Shown here: one piece after another, positions 21,501 to 25,498 of the stretch
Layout of the letters: each line of letters opens with the position of its first letter
How positions within the stretch are numbered: position 1 is the stretch's first letter
Assembly (NCBI RefSeq): GCF_013415485.1
Contig: NZ_JACBXS010000004.1
Coordinates: 1 to 64,000, forward strand
DNA: 64,000 bases
Source: Rhabdonatronobacter sediminivivens
GTDB lineage: Bacteria; Pseudomonadota; Alphaproteobacteria; Rhodobacterales; Rhodobacteraceae
Direction: 5' to 3'
The notes under the pieces: generated by a model
The model's database searches: none
Told to the model about the DNA's origin: nothing
What the model saw: the letters and a program-made list of their open reading frames with translations, nothing else
Made by a program: the position numbers and the translations under genes

Positions 21501-22397
21501 CAGCCAGGCATTGCGCCCGGCCATGACGAAGATGCTGCCACCATCGCCCGCGCCATGGCCTTCGGCATCGATCCTGGCGCCGCCGGAAACGGTTACATCC
21601 CCGTCCGTGGTGATACGCATACCCCCGCCCGCCGCGCCGTCACGCGCGCGCAGCCGTGCGCCGGACCGGATCTGCACGCCACCCCCTGCGTGGATCTGCA
21701 GGCCGCCGCCGGTGTTCATGGCCGCACCCAGAAGCGTGGCGCGTTCCCCCACCGACAGCGTGCCGCCCACCACCACCTGCCCGCCCGCGCGCAACCGCAG
21801 GCGCGAACCGGCCTCGATCCCGCCATCGACGACGATATCGCCCCCCGGCGACAGCGGCGCCGCGCCATCGATCAGTTGCTGGACATGCCCGCCGGGAATG
21901 CCGTTGCCCAGCATCTGGTCGATCATCGCCTGCGCGGGCGTGGTGACATTCACCGACCCGCCGCGCAACATCCCCGAAGGCCCGATGACAACGCCGTTGG
22001 GATTGGCGAAATACATGTCACCGCCCACCGCGCCGCCCGCAGTGACCGACTGCACCATCCCGTCGATCTGGCTGCGCGGGCCGTTGACGATATTGACGGT
22101 TCCGCGCGTGCCCGTCGGCGCATGCAGGTTGGTGACCGTTCCCGCACCCGTCGAGAACCGCGAAAAGCTGTTGACGCCGTGATCGGCCCGGATGGTGCCG
22201 GTGTGAATGTCGGTGACATTGCCGCTGCCGCGGATCGTGGTGGCGGTGTTGCCATCCGAGACGATATCGCCGCGCGCAGCGGTTCCGTTCAGCACCCCGC
22301 TGACCATCAACGCCATCGCAGCCACCGAACCCCGGTATCGGGGGCGCTGCATTACCTCAGTGCGAAACCGGAGCGGGAAGCGGGGGCGAAAGGTCAT
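1..22397 (-). CDS. Giant filamentous-haemagglutinin-like adhesin (TpsA type), C-terminus beyond window
   Basis: One minus-strand frame is open from the ATG at 22397 to position 1 (at least 7,465 codons, no stop seen). I confirmed the same phase at about 22397, 20039, 14774, 11999, 9434, 3920, 2720 and 5. The start has a GGAG ribosome site 5-10 nt upstream, inside the end of the preceding gene. Residues about 1-42 look like a long signal peptide, followed by a TPS/haemagglutination-activity domain with the NPNG motif at residues 132-135 and GPSG just after. Most of the rest is short Gly/Ala/Asp/Val strands of the GDVTV type, as in a right-handed beta-helix. These are broken by acidic or Gly/Ser linkers (about 9470-9570, 11980-12125, 14020-14130, 14730-14970, 16270-16540, 17280-17370, 18080-18360, 19130-19410), a coiled coil (about 6600-6740), a helical repeat insert (about 3300-4000) and a PEEPVD tail. 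Family knowledge says such proteins are exported by a TpsB/FhaC porin; none is visible here. The ligand is unknown. Confidence 0.9.
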   Translation of the reverse strand, partial: MTFRPRFPLRFRTEVMQRPRYRGSVAAMALMVSGVLNGTAARGDIVSDGNTATTIRGSGNVTDIHTGTIRADHGVNSFSRFSTGAGTVTNLHAPTGTRGTVNIVNGPRSQIDGMVQSVTAGGAVGGDMYFANPNGVVIGPSGMLRGGSVNVTTPAQAMIDQMLGNGIPGGHVQQLIDGAAPLSPGGDIVVDGGIEAGSRLRLRAGGQVVVGGTLSVGERATLLGAAMNTGGGLQIHAGGGVQIRSGARLRARDGAAGGGMRITTDGDVTVSGGARIDAEGHGAGDGGSIFVMAGRNAWLQPDAVISVAARGDGDGGFVEFSGRDTVRAHGRLHAHAAGAGQGGTIYIDPVNLDINDQDTEGADLILQAENRITMRGATITTARGDDDAGDLTLIAPHIELLDGAVIDTTAANAAGKVTVHARLDDRLSGADALADALQNALPIARVSIMADGAVIRAGEIDIRADVYKDNIIDLEAAASSFGAALFGPDGKLLAVEQLVDLFDSIGEGAQGFLQKLNVDDWPAYLKATAEVSIVNSHFTARDDLSIRAMAETEIRITPEGKRLALALGISDTQAHLFVQDSALVSGGKVTLRSQVTETQELRASSGVTDGDAKFNLALAAGLRRAQATTVVNGIRPDIAYDAEALDGELLPWGSPLSSESELIDPREYAIVEAAKAVEIAADITRSVALMADAVVAAGAPGGALTLSYDDSETQVVVGGSIVSEAAQMDIRAQTDVTKYATRARVSSGDQAVPGQITDADGQAVDTTMADGAAPQLLAAALTGSVAEADATADADGQNGAVTNAVQDVAKPDDSDTPEGNRFAVAVNIGLHSMENAVLLGGPDLQVLDPVSGAAYGVISPHLSSVRDPNPGLPHAEDDLVADASKIDLDSAELSVRARTVLNDPRVEAIVLAGADEDGEAAFGVAGEVVLIGGITVSNWDIANRVALETGAASERIPAVILFPVGATILAETVMPRTEGRDDIGDWWDEYREDLIKVEDKKAEAAAGAENGTGAGGDANGEEKPKGRLAAFGGGEAASLTGEAPADATENGAGAGGSAPDGADGAATGTPETEEDADKAPATTPLDTRMILAEVRGRGEDGALGVSVVSARVDTDNRVSMGESDVEVTQDRSHQFIPEDPDDTDAVKALEERSGEWRTELDTAALRLTARNTGDIIAAAGAPGNSLGANDVAGVGISITSLRVNANAETRASGEAEIEMPQFAQQSENDLVILNTARAHLLGAASVGLGVSVAVTQADLKTRASNAARNIAASKTEIGALDRSAVVTLAGTGSTGAKNGFGFGVALGLVDRDTRAQVTARELGLGSVAVTAETRGPVLTAGVASVLDDAAANPGAGTPETPGDGTPGDGTPEEPVGANTEPTDAVEIGRNLLGDNADRVADVTRVAPGDGDGDGDGTGDGGGNGGGGNQEGETTTLAFSGDFAGTFADVVTLAEISRPSRSEDQKITARFQDDVTVRATTDVQYGQASAVTAMAADGVGISGAFGISLIDHDTRARMVNRIVTVNETGAATNAPGKTTIASIDRSAMNVIATGKAGHGQDNWGVAISASFNRFEAAVETEVLNSDIRLGDTRQIPLDLAIEKGIGAVFVSDAKDWCGDVECGTNTRGRDTDISAEVEVKSALTVLSIGDNLGADTSAGQVMGAVADQVVEAGKATEGAPDAADPEATDTDADPEEEAKEKEQEAEGDPGGFKGLTIAVAPSELIVHARTHVADSYIHADRDPSGGYQLDRPGDKDGDSDEDSSRAGVISVTSSAITRSTVEARSGFIGLSYALSRTHSDIEIARSLLVADGNGEITVRSTAREFQDVAARVGDRSRYKVAGVLSLRELSNRIRIDENTPQDIHHDEMFGLYGGKATRVEAITEHDIALTAIAADSSELIIAGAAVISLADAETEIRLGNLLRAGRGDVTVTAQSDFTRYESTVAVVTGEFSVDGVKKDANEDSTSPGDTPPEPGGNGVKAANIADGEDTGTDSSALRDGLAALATNVQDRTQDDEAVDPKAPEGDAENDGSQNDEEENKRGSFVIALNLDRHDSLVNIRLGTDEDTLFGNADTYAMAALRASGDATVSARTTMGRYRKVTASRAGSVDDTSIGFIGTGAIGIQNFATRATQARSGSDWSIGGTYALTAETALPNADVDALGTKLGNTAGSVVADAKVGELLKSDLLPDAVVELERDGWNVLNRTDGSADRVSFVFDVGVHDFRVRTVAEILSDTLLPEGAKLTVSARTHGGIIAMRDLTRKDAGDEDDDDYNLGGTTADDRPKAGYGGALQYLGLRITTRASVGPAPEGWEGQVIGDTTINAENDIVGIAAAKSYGNADNVAINAGVGIVNYRGRADALIHARRVAGGDPFGDLFGTDVATPDLRMTAVDRARLYAGGMAGSEGGKLSIGLGAGLIFADRDALAGIVRGQRDLIVAGGSNIGWEGFVPLKLGTVEISAKSEGWSAAAASAGSAGVAPGSQRADDRTNQTDGDTPGEGEEEAREGATNLSDAVSNQLLAARREEFAEELSNQSVPEETPNTPDGDDEEGEDDGSGDQTGAGSKKKTEFGIGIAADFAGVFGRNRASSILAAGSEVIADSISIEAENTADSYAASGATVASGGSVGLAGSASITGVRVNVLAQNRGGWRRTLDEGGLSLKALDNARTVALAAGRGADEADFALVGSGALNLGRRNTQARSENSTLELDGALKIDAKSEGHGIAVAGSLAREVAKEAREESLNIRDGLAVVQEGLRNRTGNEGDGGSGSGSGSGNGSGGNGSDSGGNSNGNGNSTGNGEDESDSFALILTFASNAQRETVVAVMNNRDLTAGSAEITAANARQISTASSAVSPAPDIGVNISLLANIVDQETEARLGTALLLDQTESAQVSGDLKIKATNSSVNRASIGYSGASEAFALGLMGLLQKDTRRTVARMNSRTVTGGGDVTLEAELTGAVHAGMKAGVGEIVDKKDDTDFALTIPIAVLDTDWATTANQFGVNHEGGDGLTISAKEKATVENRQDAAANLDGINITVGAAFTYHRSVVQARDAAGTIALSGGYTLKAETDTTYRNIALRDGKGEAGGDGILSVLRSVGETSAIVSNAKVSAGEIEITATDKALRDVLANSMSRAGSIGVNGGFAVDLYRRDTLAQSLNSDLATTEGAVSLRATSEHKAANVMVGRVGGSGDVGGVGTFSWTADRRDVAAQIMGGGVVSAGDLTVAARREDTYLTVQGTASTASNSVGIAAGILKFRGATLAEVGDGASVVVAGDMEVRARNETSVIQLALGVSVGSDSFGGVGSFGYLDFGPRPADAFGVDEDERTLPLRERIQEVINDALAEVADATGVNLGELNLPFADTEIAARVTVPSMRVNGDVTIAAEDAREAFALSGTVGLSLDLGVTGKIFDQFKLERDDEGKWKVRMRPIFPGSSKSEDDPDPDTDPDAVADADIDAEETTAEIDTPADSEGADAADDVADGAEDGAGGGTGGISVGVGLSWVRLGGLVEAELHLTQPGLNEVGAVSVTATSQTKSLATSVGAGFAGDAVGAGGAITRQAQLVRAAIIGPDGSNRPVLMASSVKVEADTSGRNQAIATVAQFGINNVGVGLALGVLDMNTETLAEIANMRIEALDRDTGGATIAARDTSRGLALSAGGAGSLGTAGVAASISVATARSNVRARMRDGTDIYTGGDNVVVDALRRQRMTSLAFTLGVASTAGIGASLAIAHDKGLTLAQANDSAIGAGAETGASAVVRARNLSDAVSSAVGGAFGLTAGVTGSVSVTWRDDTVRAEVMNSRIEVDDAVLVEAVSSGAVDSLGGGNESNLEDFNAVFDQATGGISFGGVAGVGVSIAAIRSYADVSAEIGDGSDITARGQGAGLATLARTEGDSDWLDRVTAQRRGVTVLADHAIDVGTLTATVAVGITAGVAVQIPLIFVEDQVAAVIDDAEIESGDDVNVLAGNATRITSFVVSGGLGGVAGVGASTEVFRIRKSTLAEIRDAVVVAGRDVTVEAVTPESLRFISVAVGGGIWAGVAGVNQIAVARSVTVARLGQNTLVASGRDISVGAVAPRRIQQNAAGAAGGFVGVAPVLVVLDAGDTVLAQTEDRTTADDGVVLMAGQDVNVHAEARMIPFGRESRLQAPGSDGTIEVNQAVIGAAGGAIGVSAQMLYTNASQEVVARLGRGTSVLGGAAARDVNVTAVQTYGQDVMVLASSGGFVGAGAAGVITSMRNRVLAEIDDEAFVDVGGDVTVDAYGERSFKGAAVAGGGGVFSFQGAGVLITFGKRVDIDIDPNDYEDVEDDDLSDPGDAVDDAHDDLQGDPFNETGHDQAERNYSIGFGGDELIDSIIGEALSVRRSFNMRSSYRGEERDSITARIGEDAVIMAGDITLDAREGGDLQLLAGGGSAGAVAGAHGVALVRRGTQLFTRVGAGARLTANRDIVLSAIADVNDGEPEAIAGSAGAIAVGFAMSDIRIARVMKVELGADARLTAGGDITLEAEEASQTRARVTGATIGAIGAGLALGNAFRESEIEINLAPGETAPQLSAANITIDARRLGEADARVDLVSIGAIALGGSSAIARDSARVTVHMGRAHLTTPGALNVNAINAGALDSYSWSLVGGAIGGGVNAAASRRQGTVRLRGVNMRINAGSVNMLATDNTPNQPATIFARTWSTDIGGVTVGGASTRAVNRSDVRTDISFVQADVAGDARFTSSNVSSVEYTASGTTISLIGVGMSAARVEDSARADTLLTFNSQKADIGGTLRAEALGTADLLGEAISGKGGLVSIHAAWQRLNTDNVTRVQLAGNAGIEAGALVVRSERDITFNTSIDSKSVSGVGSGSVRLRNNLRTESLVNMATHVDAGDMAITAGADITKEVDGDFNGRTFGVGILGSREALRSETEVQNTVRIDVAQGVQLRQLSNAARPVDNTGGVLIGIRNNYDMADRLTADVGAGVALPRLRSILNVRGVDEDNEIPALSRIGIDGRIDAVGDVTLAVRSDADLNPEGFIRTYGLAGRSRIDAIADYRAENLVTVATTGNVVSRRGDVNLLAGRDLEGEGQIDIYAEGRMLNRTAVPLNRKPDVEARITQTNRVYVGPTQTGQQGNIFAGQVRAAGDVNIITTEGQIDAYAFGSSIDAYREAAQAVGNFFGGLVGAEEISLERTSGETVVVGNVGAWIDGRVEAGAFGAQRMTVNYGFGGRNQFDTTEVAHLSITADEDFEYDIAFGVDIAEQFAGIIAGLQAQQAQVAADSEVFTDLQIQIDGITARLARLQSGGGNLVTDFIYIQDVQARAGNVNVIGDYLIGDGLVQANGDALIEFINNTHLSLDINSMTIPFEEAGEVRFNGIPVANLAELRERGGDNQGFFPIQSQIDIIANTTRLTPPRILVNNSFIQTEDRPTADIFVRGDIDNLMGNVNLRTEDGDIYVLGGNVRARNIFIDSGGDFFLAPSQSVVSLVSNPYSTNFEFFRNFEEYQAFVDEFHGGIDSAAARNAWVATGRSVPDPADYAVEAPEGMLLAVGEIFVYANTINVDGTIKSGVTDWHLHIEPIVDTVVIRDGIGQGLTPIFSPPRGAASGGGTNPDGTYDGVNAPTPMPGDDYITGNISVTYDSWSDSLILGQIVTRGGYVELAGHIVSTGNGRIEVAHGYGRVDIYSGSVRPLQISRLDTGPEDGVSGMIRIIDRNQTVPTNFQPGARESVPIETVYTIAPDGTVQVSSTRPGDIFGDPLPTDRYEIIGNQALVMLGGYIDTSEVVGVITFPTVGGVTLPDQPVITTQRVPFEAVDNIFRRDVGTAQDLDAEPYRFRTYSQSSGTPGSQLGDTWSETTVWRHRIAANRPIDIAFNGYNSGRVEIDSRGDVRIANALTNRTGQTIIESEGAVLTNREDAALNVANLRIRADGDVGGVLPGSPAYRTPENDGRLQLQVVLPGEPIPVWRNEIRREPGAIGADTFMVLNRPEGTFIDIVSGGHMQILQSAGDLTVRRAEASETFEVPGGFVTGEDLFDVTLQARGSIHQPTFEDGLVRGDRVSLTSDTGGIGAFVSPFGNDPVLNVSAASSITAHAADDIRLVNHATDAQIALFEDSDSPTNMPVNQVISRFGDVTLVNPYGAILDVNDQETRDRRAEAGLLEALWNELQLLDNESWQEVTPGELAAAEAAIIGERTDEYLDWWENLIERDSAGQVVEVGKYDPDMGFPYDEETRRGLLQRGLTEAEVAQMEFARAADFHALAPQILALGEDYDPQIKITLTPEETNALRDALLIEKSAQNPYLQRQIETRTAAYFDWWERLQQVDRGDYDPEVQYITLSASQRARMVADGMTQAEIDEFLAESNAQFHAQAALHAASPFNPDYVYQPTAAEIDAFYEAYYFKPLELEAPLRADVILPITDTELRIEAPNVVGRNVVLDAATNIGRIDDPIILTEGHVLSREDRLALFAAERSDYRIIGNQVFIDRIEDVDVDATGVLDATARGDGFIGSAIDITVGEISVGERLRLKTAGAMHAAQGAGLISGADIVLEAATGGIGAGASGALALDMPMTGSLAARAAGDIVIDARKGAALTEVFTPGTFMLQATGGSILLSDLAGATVALVGQAQLSAEGDIGAKDAPLVLELTDPDGVNTAAATNIWLDLLGDVLRLQQITAREDATLTLPGTLTLSGRDLPEPAIMAGSDLTLAVQGGLLLEDEKRGALAAGGLAHLRLMGVAGSTEAPLQTDIRRLDIGVHPAGSFLNATFADSGALTLEGANMGTGTLRLDAAQGLVLDLGGIDAASAVLRSGPGHDVTLRRSLRARTPDGLTVSAGRDLRFDGDDALEIGGAAVLTAGRDVAAFSQGAQIAMAVGRTLEVAAGGMVQVDRITASAPVMLSANGAMLSVPDLLASAVSLTAAPGTQVLGRLDAEAVTLDGGQPGTASAPLVLAGPQVMLELRADGAAHLLATAQEGRLFIGRAQAGANATIHAPDGTVALTEGGDFGADLTLHALKITLDGGLSVAGALDLEATDGALIMAPSAGIMLEKGTARLAAAGDIVVQKLVSANTDRDAPGLSMVSGGDLVAGTSGSIQFMMPEGMARIEAANIRGVDGMGFQTAVSALDLTVLDRLAVIDNGGDLRLIGLQGGDVTLDLYVRGGLSLGGGYATGANAKVVLTATAGDIANDGSEPVRLGQGAYWLTAFDGGIGSAGRPLDLRQPDGALLHAAASGDVLLDGGDMPLRLDYAVSADGSVKLVSTAAITVDLIGAAEEITLLAPALFGAQAIGSDTPLNTYPGDDRDAFQQETTYPIFAVLDGPEEPVDPEEPVDPEEPVDPEEPVDPEEPVDPEEPVDPEEPLDPEEPVDPEEPVDPEEPVDPEEPVDPEEPVDPEEPVDPEEPVDPEEPVDPEEPVDPEEPVDPEAPVDPEEPVDPEEPVDPEEPVDPEEPVDPEEPVDPEEPVDPEEPVDPEEPVDPEEPVDPEEPVDPEEPVDPEEPVDPEEPVDPEEPVDP
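3300..4000 (-). repeat. Tandem helical insert (about 115-residue period) within the adhesin
   Basis: Two divergent copies of a predicted helical unit lie in the C-terminal third of the adhesin. Each opens with a DWWE(N/R)L motif, encoded at 3903-3920 and 3558-3575, exactly 345 bp (115 codons) apart. Each then has a YDP motif, an R-x2-(L/M)-x3-G-(L/M)-T-x-AE(V/I) segment, a (D/Q)FHA motif and a second DP/PDY motif. A weaker third copy (ALWNEL) may precede them. This differs strongly from the surrounding beta-strand-like sequence. I do not recognise the unit. Confidence 0.7.
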
Positions 22398-22401
22398 CGG
22401 A

Positions 22402-22992
22402 TCACTCCGTCACGGATGCATCTGCAGCAAAAGGGTCAGGCTGGTCCAGCGCGGCGGCCAGGGCCGAAAGCCCATCGGCCAGGCCGGACGGATCGACGCG
22501 GAACACCAGGGGCGATGCATCGATGGCGGGACGATAGGCCGCAACCCAATCCGGCAATGTGTCCAGCGCCGATGCGATCTCCGAATCTATCCGCAGCAGC
22601 GCCTCGCAGATATCGGGCGAACAGCTCTGCCACTCGAATGTGTCGATCCGTTCCTCGCCGTTCTCCGCATCATCGACCCTGAACGAAAACCCCGAGGGCA
22701 GGAACACGCCATTGGGAACCCGCGCCGCAACCCAGCCCGCAGGCTCATCGGTGCTGGCAAAGGCCAGCAGATCGGCCAGCAGGCTGCCATCGGCGGCGCT
22801 GACCAGACGCTGGGACAGCACACAGACGGTTTCATTGACGGCCAGGGCCTCGCAGGCAACCGTCCAGCCCCCGAATCGCGTCCCGTTCTCAAGGCGTTGT
22901 GCCTGGGCATCCTGCGGCGAAAGGGACATCAGCCCCAAAAGAGTGGCGCCAAGAATCTTCGAAATTGCTTTTTCCAATGCCTTCCCCTTCAT
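22402..22992 (-). CDS. Invasion-associated locus B (IalB) family periplasmic protein
   Basis: This 196-residue protein has a signal peptide at about 1-32 (ending DAQAQ) and a mature region opening RLENGTRFGGWTVACEAL, a typical IalB start. Four cysteines (47, 57 and a pair in WQSCSPDIC) could form two disulfides. The frame is open further upstream, but the ATG at 22992 is chosen because it gives a clean signal peptide with a GGAA site in front. The gene stops at 22402, and the giant adhesin ATG is at 22397 with its ribosome site inside this gene's last codons, so the two are very likely co-translated. IalB proteins are exported envelope proteins of Alphaproteobacteria whose biochemistry is poorly known. 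A chaperone or folding-factor role for the adhesin is my inference from coupling only. Confidence 0.85.
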   Translation of the reverse strand: MKGKALEKAISKILGATLLGLMSLSPQDAQAQRLENGTRFGGWTVACEALAVNETVCVLSQRLVSAADGSLLADLLAFASTDEPAGWVAARVPNGVFLPSGFSFRVDDAENGEERIDTFEWQSCSPDICEALLRIDSEIASALDTLPDWVAAYRPAIDASPLVFRVDPSGLADGLSALAAALDQPDPFAADASVTE

Positions 22993-23542
22993 ACGTTCCG
23001 CCACGCGCAAGGCAGGAGGCCAAAGCGCATGCCGTCGCATCCCGCAGGGCAGCCGAGCGGAGACCCGCCCAAACCAGGGGCAGGCGCAGTGTGGTAATGT
23101 CGAACGCGCCTGTACTGCGCGCACGCCTGGAATACCGGCCTGCCATGTCCTGAAAGCCGTGCGATCGGTCGTATAGCGTTGCTTCAAATTGCCCGCGCGC
23201 ACCAAGGCCCGCGGATCCTCAAAACCATTGCAAGGGGATCGTCTTCGAACAACTGCGGAAAAGGTGCTCTTCCCTCAAACGTTAATATTTACCATGAGAA
23301 TGCTCTGCATCCGGGGCGCATCTACCCCAATTGGGGTATGCGGGGCATGGCAGATGGAGGGGGGGGCGTCGGCGATCCGCCTCACCCCGCACCTTACAGC
23401 GACCCATCCCCCGAAGGAAAGCCCGTTCAACGCCTTGGCGAGGGTGCAGCCAGAGGGGCTTTGGCGTATAGCCATCTGCACAGGGTGGGGATCGGGGCAA
23501 GACAGGCGCGGGATGCGCCCCCGGCGCGGCGGCCCGCGCGGG
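22993..23542. other. 550-bp gene-free stretch upstream of ialB-adhesin
   Basis: No convincing gene. It separates the BCCT transporter stop from the ialB start. It holds an AT-richer patch (about 23279-23296) and a perfect palindrome (23323-23338), so it probably carries the promoter and operator of the minus-strand ialB-adhesin operon. I cannot assign -35/-10 boxes with confidence. Confidence 0.6.
23323..23338. promoter_or_regulatory. Perfect 16-bp palindrome, candidate operator
   Basis: TACCCCAATTGGGGTA is a perfect palindrome about 330 bp upstream of the ialB start and about 200 bp past the BCCT stop. Its symmetry suits a dimeric helix-turn-helix regulator. Which one is unknown; a LuxR-type site is possible but only a guess. 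Confidence 0.4.
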
Positions 23543-25231
23543 TCAGGTCCTGCCCTCGGGTTCCGCGTCTTCATCTTCCGAAGCGTCGACGGATGGCGGC
23601 ATCTCAGGCGCAGTCGGGTGGATGTCTTCCTCGGCCTGCCGCGCGGCCTCGCGCTCATCCTCGCGCAGCAGCAGGCGTTCGATGCGCATGGTCAGCAGCC
23701 GGTCGGTTTCGGCCTTCAGGGCAATCTCCTGCGACAGATCCCGATACAGGGAAATCGCGATCAGGATCATCAGCAGCATGAAGGGAAATGCCGCGATGAT
23801 CGACACGGTCTGCAGGCTTTCCAGCCCGCCCGTCAGCAGCAGCACCACAACCATCATCAGCTGCAACACCGCCCATAACACCCGCAGGGTGGTTGTGGGG
23901 TTGAGCACCCCCCTGGAGGTGAACATGCCCAGCACGAAGGTTGCCGCATCCGCCGAGGTAATCAGGAAGAGGCAGACCAGCATGATCGCCGCAGCCGTCA
24001 GAAGCCCGCCGAGGGGAAGCTGTTCAAGCATGACGAAAAGGCCCGAGGGGACCTCGGCGGCGACGGCATCGGCAATGCCCGCATTGGCGAATACCTCGAA
24101 ATGGATGGAGGCACCGCCAAAGACCGAAAACCACAGCATGCTCAACGTCACCGGCACGATCATCACGCCCAGAACGAATTCGCGGATGGTCCGCCCGCGC
24201 GAGATACGCGCGATGAAGCTGCCCACGAAAGGCGCCCAGCTCAGCCCCCAGGCCCAGTAGAACATCGTCCATTGTTCCACCCAGCGGGTATCGGAAAACG
24301 GTGTGGTCACCAGGCTCATCTGCACGACATTGCCCAGGTATTCCCCCAGCGTCTGGGTCATCACGCCGAAGATGAACGCGGTGGGGCCAAAAGCCAGCAC
24401 GACGATCAGCAGCGCCCCCGCCAGCACCATGTTGAGATTGCTCAGCAGCCGCAGCCCCTTGTCGAGCGCGGTCATGGCCGAGAGGATGAACAACCCGCCG
24501 ATCCCCGCAAGAATGGCAAATTGCGCGGGAAAGCCGAAGGGAATATCGGTCAGGCGCGATATCCCGCTGTTGATCTGCAACGCCCCGAGCCCCAGGGTCG
24601 TGGCCACGCCAAAGACGGTGGACACGACCGTCAGGATATCGATGGCCTTGCCCCAGCCGGTTTCCACCCTGTCCCCCAGAACCGGCCTGAGGGTTTCGCT
24701 GATCAGGCCGAAACTGTGGTGGCGGAAGCGCACATAGGCGATGGCAAGCCCCACCAGGGCGAAATTCGCCCATTGATGCAGGCCCCAGTGAAAGAAGGCA
24801 TAGGTCATCCCGGTCTGCGCGGCATCGGCGGTGCGCGGCAGGCCGCTGCCCATGGGCGGGGCGTTGTAATGCATCATGGGCTCGGCCACGCCCCAGAACA
24901 CCAGCCCGACCCCCATGCCGGCCGAAAAGATCATCGCCAGCCAGCTGGAATAGGAGAACTCCGCCGGCTCATCTTCGGCGCCAAGGCGGATGGCGCCGAA
25001 TTTCGACAGGCCCAGGAACAGCACGAAACCGACAAAGACGGTGATGACCAGAAGATACATCCAGCCCAGATTGGTCGCCGTCACCTGAAGCACCGATTGC
25101 GCCGCCTGCCCGACAGCCCCGGGCGCAACAGCCGCCGCAGCGACAAACAGCACGATGACCGCCGCCGATACGCGAAAGACACTGCCGACATCACCCAACA
25201 GGGTGCGGATCATTTCGGACGCTGCTCTCAT
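23543..25231 (-). CDS. BCCT-family compatible-solute transporter
   Basis: This 562-residue, about 12-TM protein belongs to the betaine/carnitine/choline transporter family, which imports quaternary ammonium osmolytes with sodium or protons. The Gly-rich TM motif AGMGVGLVFWGVAEP lies at about 104-118. GMGVG (105-109) resembles the GMGIG of sodium-coupled BetP, so sodium/glycine betaine symport is the best guess. The family Trp signature is present (W321, W326, W328, W332), followed by SRGRTIREF (344-352). The C-terminal tail of about 65 residues is acidic and hydrophilic, a place where BetP-like carriers sense osmotic stress. A second Met at residue 7 is a possible start. It is monocistronic as far as visible. 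Confidence 0.92.
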   Translation of the reverse strand: MRAASEMIRTLLGDVGSVFRVSAAVIVLFVAAAAVAPGAVGQAAQSVLQVTATNLGWMYLLVITVFVGFVLFLGLSKFGAIRLGAEDEPAEFSYSSWLAMIFSAGMGVGLVFWGVAEPMMHYNAPPMGSGLPRTADAAQTGMTYAFFHWGLHQWANFALVGLAIAYVRFRHHSFGLISETLRPVLGDRVETGWGKAIDILTVVSTVFGVATTLGLGALQINSGISRLTDIPFGFPAQFAILAGIGGLFILSAMTALDKGLRLLSNLNMVLAGALLIVVLAFGPTAFIFGVMTQTLGEYLGNVVQMSLVTTPFSDTRWVEQWTMFYWAWGLSWAPFVGSFIARISRGRTIREFVLGVMIVPVTLSMLWFSVFGGASIHFEVFANAGIADAVAAEVPSGLFVMLEQLPLGGLLTAAAIMLVCLFLITSADAATFVLGMFTSRGVLNPTTTLRVLWAVLQLMMVVVLLLTGGLESLQTVSIIAAFPFMLLMILIAISLYRDLSQEIALKAETDRLLTMRIERLLLREDEREAARQAEEDIHPTAPEMPPSVDASEDEDAEPEGRT

Positions 25232-25403
25232 CCGGCCCCACGGATATCCTTTTGTTTGCAGATTGATGCACCAGGCATCCCGTCATGCGCGGCGGTATAT
25301 GCCAGATGCGGGCGCGGGTCAAAAATGCCCCGGGGTATCGCGTGAAGCAGCCCCCCGCCCCTGCCCCAGCCCCTGCCGCCACGCCAGCTGCGCCGCTCTG
25401 ATC

Positions 25404-25433
25404 TTGACACGCTGCGGTAAAGGAAAGAACACT
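25404..25433 (+). promoter_or_regulatory. Possible promoter of the peptide ABC operon
   Basis: A perfect TTGACA (25404-25409) lies 90 bp upstream of the binding-protein gene. At 17-18 bp spacing the -10 (around 25427-25433) is a poor match, so this is weak. The 25232-25498 gap shows no gene. Confidence 0.25.
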
Positions 25434-25498
25434 TTGTGCAGTGTCTCACGGTTGCCACCATGGCCTGACCGGAGAATGACCAGATCAGGGAGACTGAC

